From Fragilariopsis cylindrus CCMP1102 (lineage: Eukaryota; Bacillariophyta; Bacillariophyceae; Bacillariales; Bacillariaceae): DNA of 64,000 nt. This document shows positions 59,303-64,000 of the stretch, piece by piece. The stretch lies in contig FMBT01000431.1 of NCBI GenBank assembly GCA_900095095.1, forward strand, positions 1 to 64,000, written 5' to 3'. The notes below the pieces were generated by a model, which made no database searches, was not told where the DNA came from, and saw nothing but the letters and a program-made list of their open reading frames with translations. Numbering within the stretch: the stretch's first letter is position 1; the number at the start of each line of letters is the position of its first letter. Made by a program: the position numbers and the translations under genes.

Positions 59303-60428
59303 TGATATGTACCTACATAACGATGAGCAGTAAAACATTCATAACGTAACCAATTGTGAGTTCTGTCTGCCGGGGACATTTAACATGATAAATAAGTGAT
59401 GCATGCTCTCGTAAAAATCTACTATTTTTAAACAAATCTGACAAACGACACGCACAGTGGTGTTAAACTCCTTCGCTTATCATTCACGCCTTCACTTTTC
59501 CTCTTCAAAGAAAAGCCTATGATGATCAACTTAGTACAATAGGAAATGACACGTTATGGAATAGTTGTATTTTTACTGATATGATCGATTTCAAATCAAA
59601 ATTCTATCCACGCCAGATAATTTTACTCCTGGCCTTTTTTTTGTTATGTCTATAATTATTTGTATTATTATTTTATATAGTATCTATGTTATTAAATAGT
59701 TGTATAAATTAACAGAATTGAATCATTCGCATCACTCATTCTCTTTGCTACTCAAAAGAGAGTTGGAATGATCCGATCCAGTCAAATTTTATTGTGTCGT
59801 GTCGAACGATGATAACCTTTTGAGTATTCTAGGATGCAGTAACAGATTTTAAAAAACAGGATAATGATGGATACAACAAAAATCCAGCAATATCGTTGTT
59901 TTGTTCTGTTGAAACTCTTTCCTCACAAAGATTTTTCTTCAGATTAAATTAATGATCGTCATTACTAACCTCTGTGCGGTCATTCTTTCTCTGACATCGA
60001 TGCTGGTTCTTGCGTATATTATTGAATCGTCTGTTTTCTGAATAGTCGTAGGATGCTTACATATGGTTTATGTGTGACAATACTTCGTGCTGGATCATCT
60101 TTGTATAATCACACATACGTGCAGATCATATTATTGCTGATCTATGTTTGTTGTTGACAACATCATACATGTATGCCTTCGTATAAAAATCACGTGATTT
60201 TTCTGCGTCGTCGTGTGAAGGAAGAATACTACTGTTTATTCAAAGCTTCGATTTACTCTCTCTCTCATCTTGCCATGTTGTATTGAATAATTTGTTTCAT
60301 GTTCCCTTACGTCGTAGCCACCACTGCATGAAGCCTTCGTAACCAATATTTCCCATGTTGTCCGTAAAAGTACTACCACCACAAATGTTCTGTGTTGCTT
60401 CTGGACATAAAAATATACCCAGAAGTAC
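59303..60428. other. Convergent spacer, nothing recognised
   Basis: 1.1 kb between 3' ends of the SDR and trypsin genes. AT-rich; the minus-strand frame at 60236-60634 is mostly a shadow of the trypsin 3' end. Confidence 0.4.
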
Positions 60429-61767
60429 TCAAGGAAGTTGTAATCCCAAACCTCCACCGAGGATACCATTCCGTCTCGCTGGACCACCACCAGCCGAACC
60501 ACCCATTCCATTGGAAATTTTATCACGACCACTGGTAGATTTCGGATAGCATGTACCTGTACCAAAATTACATCGTTTGCTACAACAATCATCGACCTTT
60601 GTACACATTGCACCACGATTGCCACAAGTTTCAATAGGTGATGGTGTTACAGGATTTGGAGTGGGAGACTCAGTAGTCGGAACGGTATTATTGATGTTGT
60701 TGCCAGTTAATGAAAAATCTTCATCACGATTGTCGGCTATTCCCATAATTTCATTACAGTCCACATAGTCAGGAACACCATCAGCATTCATTGTGCACAT
60801 CGTTTTTACAATCCAATCATAAAAATAGGATATTCGTGAATAAACACCAGGATACTCTTCATCGGCACAACCTCGTCCCCACGAGACGATACCAACTAAC
60901 CGATCATCGTTGGAATTATCATTAGGTGTTAATAATAATGGTCCACCAGAATCACCATAACATGCGTCTTTATTCGGTGCCTCGGCACATAACATATCGT
61001 CATCGATTTCACCACGATGAGCACGACGACAGATATCACTACTCACATAATTGACATCCACTTGATGTAAATAATCGGCAAAGTCTGTCTCTTTTTCCGC
61101 TGGATTCGTGTCACCAAAACCAATCACAGTCATTGCTTGTCCTGGTTCATTTATTTCTGTTCGTTCTAATTTTACATATTGTATATCGGTAATATCATCT
61201 GCTAGTTCAAATAATGCAATATCATTATTGTAGGTAAAATCATCATATAATGGATGGACTGTCCGATTCACTATTAAAGATTCGATACCACCAGAAAATT
61301 TACTAGGACCGATCGCAAAATCTTTATCAGCATCGCGGCAATGAGCAGCTGTCAAGACAAATCGTGACGATACCAAAACAGCACCTGACAATAATTTTGA
61401 ATTGATTAAAAGATAAAGAGTGAGTGAGTGAGTGAGTAAAGGGGGGGGGGGGGGGGTACAGCACGTTCATTCAAACAACATTAATCTCTTCGGGACCCAC
61501 CCCTGACTTGAACTTACCACACAAACTTTCACCATTCATAATAGCATAATATGGGAAACGACCCAGTTCCGATTTTCCTCCACCGATGATTCGAAGTGTC
61601 TTTGTGGGTAGTAGTTCATTTGTGTTTACTAGCCCACGCAACGACGACGACGATGATGATGACGACGATTGTTCCTCCGATCGTACGGAAGATAATACGA
61701 GTAGTACTGCTATCAGTGGAAGTAGTAGTGAAGATAAAGTAGGATTATTCATCTTTATTGTTGTCAT
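60429..61767 (-). CDS. Secreted trypsin-like serine protease with C-terminal knottin-like Cys motif
   Basis: Exons in reading order 61767-61518 and 61384-60429; the 133-nt intron has GTAAGT/CAG ends and splits the Gly codon of CGG. 401 residues. Signal peptide (about 1-30), Ser-rich propeptide, then the activation site LRIIGGGKSELGRFPYY. Catalytic triad intact: His98 in TAAHC, Asp138 in NNDIALF, Ser229 in GDSGGP. Asp six residues before the Ser (KDACYGDSG) predicts cleavage after Lys/Arg. Downstream is a Ser/Thr/Pro linker and CGNRGAMCTKVDDCCSKRC...C, the same six-Cys pattern as in the dead homologue at 41.8-43.9 kb, then TSGRDKISNG, also shared with it. Extracellular digestion or wall processing is inferred. 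Confidence 0.9.
61418..61456 (-). repeat. GAGT microsatellite plus run of 16 G inside the trypsin intron
   Basis: On the coding strand this reads as C16 followed by ACTC repeats, a pyrimidine-rich block about 35-70 nt upstream of the 3' splice site. Confidence 0.7.
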
Positions 61768-62552
61768 TGTTATCGACTTTATTGTTTGTATTAGTTGATT
61801 CTTCGATCTTGAATTATGTACTGACTGACTGCTTAGTAAAAGGTTAAATCCGGAAGCAAGGGATTATGATGTGTATACCGATTGATGATTTTTGGTGGAT
61901 GTCGTGGATGGGGGCTGCCTTTTATTAGTCGTTCGGGTAACTACCAGTATCGATTTTCGTCAAAATCGCGTCAGATTTACGCATAGTACCGCACTGTGTT
62001 TTATTTAAATTTGGGTACGCTGTGCGACCAAATTCTTATGAATTCGCCACAAATCGTAATAGAAAAATTTGGTTATCACATACATTCAATAACAAAAACT
62101 GGCTATGTTATTATATATGCCATCTGTATCTATAATAGGCCATCTTCACACGATTCGCTCATATGTTTTTTCAACTCCGAATTGACGGAAACAAACATGA
62201 AACTTTTAAAGTTTTTTTAAAGAAAGGTTTTTACACACCTAGAAACAACGTAGAGCACGACTCAGATTTTCATCGAGTCGATCGGGTCGAGAGGTCGAGA
62301 ATTTAGAAAACAAAATTGTTGCCAAGTTATTCTGGGTTTGGCTAACGCCAAACTCAGAATAAAAACACAACATACTTTTCATTCCCCGTTAAGATAGAGT
62401 AGATGACTATGACAATATAAGCAAACGACATGAAGGAGTGTGAAAAAAAACATCCCAGATCCATATCAATATCTAGTTGCAGCGGTGGTGATAGTAGTGG
62501 TGGCGGATATGACGGCAGAGTGATCATCATGGAATCTTGCAACTGCTCTAGT
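61768..62552. promoter_or_regulatory. Divergent intergenic region with a strong hairpin
   Basis: 785 bases between divergent starts. Contains TCGA-rich repeats at 62270-62300 and the hairpin listed next. A plus-strand frame at 61996-62220 is AT-driven and not called. Confidence 0.4.
62327..62362. repeat. 16-bp inverted repeat with 4-nt loop
   Basis: TTATTCTGGGTTTGGC, TAAC, GCCAAACTCAGAATAA: 15 of 16 positions pair, and the odd one (G opposite T) can wobble in RNA. It lies 190 bp upstream of the next gene's ATG, perhaps in its 5' leader. Confidence 0.75.
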
Positions 62553-64000
62553 ATGAACAAGCGAAGAACAAGGAAAGGAACGACGGGACAACAACGACAA
62601 CGACGGCGTCATCGAATTCGCACTCGTGCCAGCAATCGTCGTAGCCTTCATTCGTCGCTTGCACTTCTAGTCCTAGCCTTTACCTCTTGGACGGACGATA
62701 CATGTATATTATTCTTAGAAGCTCAAGCTAGTAGTGACGTTCTTGTATCCTCCAACGATGGTATTGATTCATCTTCTTTCGACGACGACAACAACAGCAA
62801 TTCACGATCAGCAGGTTATGGACCTCTTAAGACGAGATTATCACGTAAAGTATTTCACGTAACGACGGCAGCAGAATTGAATACATCACCATGGACGAAG
62901 AAGAAAAAGAAAAAGAAGAAGAACGATGACCATAATAGTATCGCGAAAAATGTGAACAACGATGATACTAAAGAAAGAATCGTTCCAATATCACAAGAAG
63001 ACTACTCGTCCTCATTTTTGTCGACGACGATACAAAAACTACTTCCATTTCTTCAACGAGGACTTCTTCTCTTCGCATTGTCTTCCTTGGCTGTCTTGGA
63101 AAGGAATCCCTCATCAGTATCAGGTATACTTATGTCATCGTCATCGTCGTCCTCAACTACAACGACTGCGACTGCTGCTGCTGGTCAAAGTAGTGTCCTA
63201 TTCTCATTTTTACCTCCTTTCGCTGCTACAATCATTACGAAGTTTATGAGTTATACTAAAAATCTTGTTGTTCCTCATCGTTTGAATTGGATGAAATTAT
63301 ATAATCTACCAACTGAATTATTACCATCATTGTCCAGTGCATTATTAATAGCATGGGTACCCACGTTATGTTTTCAAGGTGCCTGGTGGGAATTATCATT
63401 TTTACTGTTATCCTTCACATCCTCGCAGGATTTACGACAATACCTGATAACACAAATTATTCCCACAATGAGTTCCACCATACAAAAATTAGTATGGAGT
63501 GAATTTTGGAAACATATCTGGGAATATCTGTTACGTCCATTCCCATATAATATTTTAATTCCAACAACTAGTTTGAAACAACAAAACCATCCACAACAAT
63601 CAAAAAATAATGACACTAATAATAATAATAATGACAATGAACTTCTTTATATGACAACATCATTCCAAAATATTCGACGGTATCTATTAGATGTATGGAC
63701 GAAAAAAGCAAATAAACGAATCGACACATGGACCATATCATCCATGAAGGCAGTCTTACAAAAAAATGTTCAATCTTCTGTCACTAGTATAGTGGAAGAT
63801 TCATTTACTTTTACCACGAATGACGATATCACACGGATGATCGAAATGGAAGAAGAAGAAGAAGATTCCAACAACAATGACGACAATAACGACAACGACA
63901 ACGAGATATCCTCATTGGAAGAATCGGAAGTAATAGCAGCAACAGCAACAGGAACAGGAACAGAATCTGAATCTGAATCTGAACCACCACCACTATTACC
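62553..64000 (+). CDS. Large membrane protein of unknown function, 5' part, runs off right edge
   Basis: One frame is open from the ATG at 62553 to the end of the window (482 codons, no stop). N-terminus very basic (MNKRRTRKGTTGQQRQRRRH) then a signal-anchor (about 36-58: SLALLVLAFTSW). A Lys-rich stretch (TKKKKKKKN) follows. Hydrophobic segments lie at about 165-182, 210-225 and 255-285 (LPSLSSALLIAWVPTLCFQG, WWELSFLLLSFTSSQ). After that comes VWSEFWKHIWEYLLRPFPYN, then an Asn run, NIRRYLLDVWTKKANKRIDT, and an acidic Glu/Asp/Thr tail. I do not recognise the family. Trp-rich membrane-proximal segments suggest a conserved protein; the absence of stops over 1.4 kb supports coding. Confidence 0.7.
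   Translation, partial: MNKRRTRKGTTGQQRQRRRHRIRTRASNRRSLHSSLALLVLAFTSWTDDTCILFLEAQASSDVLVSSNDGIDSSSFDDDNNSNSRSAGYGPLKTRLSRKVFHVTTAAELNTSPWTKKKKKKKKNDDHNSIAKNVNNDDTKERIVPISQEDYSSSFLSTTIQKLLPFLQRGLLLFALSSLAVLERNPSSVSGILMSSSSSSSTTTTATAAAGQSSVLFSFLPPFAATIITKFMSYTKNLVVPHRLNWMKLYNLPTELLPSLSSALLIAWVPTLCFQGAWWELSFLLLSFTSSQDLRQYLITQIIPTMSSTIQKLVWSEFWKHIWEYLLRPFPYNILIPTTSLKQQNHPQQSKNNDTNNNNNDNELLYMTTSFQNIRRYLLDVWTKKANKRIDTWTISSMKAVLQKNVQSSVTSIVEDSFTFTTNDDITRMIEMEEEEEDSNNNDDNNDNDNEISSLEESEVIAATATGTGTESESESEPPPLL

Noticed and set aside
61996-62220. 74-codon plus-strand frame in the trypsin/membrane-protein spacer
   Set aside because: Composition follows the local AT bias (Ile, Tyr, Phe, Asn) and no motif is seen.
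1-64000. Reverse transcriptase, integrase, capsid or LTR pairs
   Set aside because: None recognised by eye in either strand; the only transposon-like coding sequence is the DNA-transposase-type remnant near 23.1-24.1 kb.

Overview
This is eukaryotic nuclear DNA, most likely from a pennate diatom of the Pseudo-nitzschia/Fragilariopsis/Nitzschia type. Four things point there. Several proteins start with a signal peptide ending in an ASAFAP-like Phe motif, the mark of diatom plastid import, and some add a twin-Arg thylakoid-lumen signal. Genes are mostly intronless or carry one or two short GT-AG introns (126-299 nt). Proteins are full of Asn, Ser, Gln and Asp runs. Some families look typical of diatoms, including an F-box/LRR family and an RGLE-type unknown. 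A tRNA-Thr lies at 15.4 kb. I read no CRISPR array, rRNA or bacterial operon. Species assignment is inference.

Layout. 0-10 kb: a broken amino-acid transporter at the left edge, a polyprenol/phytol-kinase-like protein, a plastid-lumen FKBP, a RimP-like protein, a rhomboid protease and a diatom-type unknown. 10-21.5 kb: a SET-TPR-2OG oxygenase fusion, a gene-poor stretch with decayed coding sequence, the tRNA, a glycosyltransferase, an SLC10A7-like transporter and an LRR protein. 22-26.6 kb: a small hypothetical gene, a decayed transposase-like gene, and a GST inside a 1.1-kb segment that recurs inverted at 53-54 kb. 26.6-39.8 kb: an ASCC2/Cue3-like protein, an MscS channel, TOM40, a repeat-built plastid protein and a DUF218 protein. 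39.9-40.7 kb: a MITE-like element with Mutator-like features and a tRNA-like promoter inside. 41.8-52.3 kb: a catalytically dead trypsin homologue, an NMN/NaMN adenylyltransferase, an F-box protein, a Rieske protein and a plastid-type M16 peptidase. 52.8-64 kb: a PH-like pseudogene, the second GST, a nuclear low-complexity protein, a winged-helix-like protein, a carbonyl reductase, an intact trypsin, and a membrane protein running off the right edge.

The genes are ordinary, independently transcribed eukaryotic genes and form no operon. A plastid theme recurs (FKBP, RimP-like, 36-aa-repeat protein, Rieske, M16, SDR, GST). The best candidates for something undescribed are the 36-aa-repeat lumen protein, the SET-TPR-2OG fusion, and the dead/active trypsin pair sharing a knottin-like Cys tail. 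Many conserved genes are broken by single-base indels in homopolymers, which looks more like unpolished long-read assembly than mass pseudogenisation.
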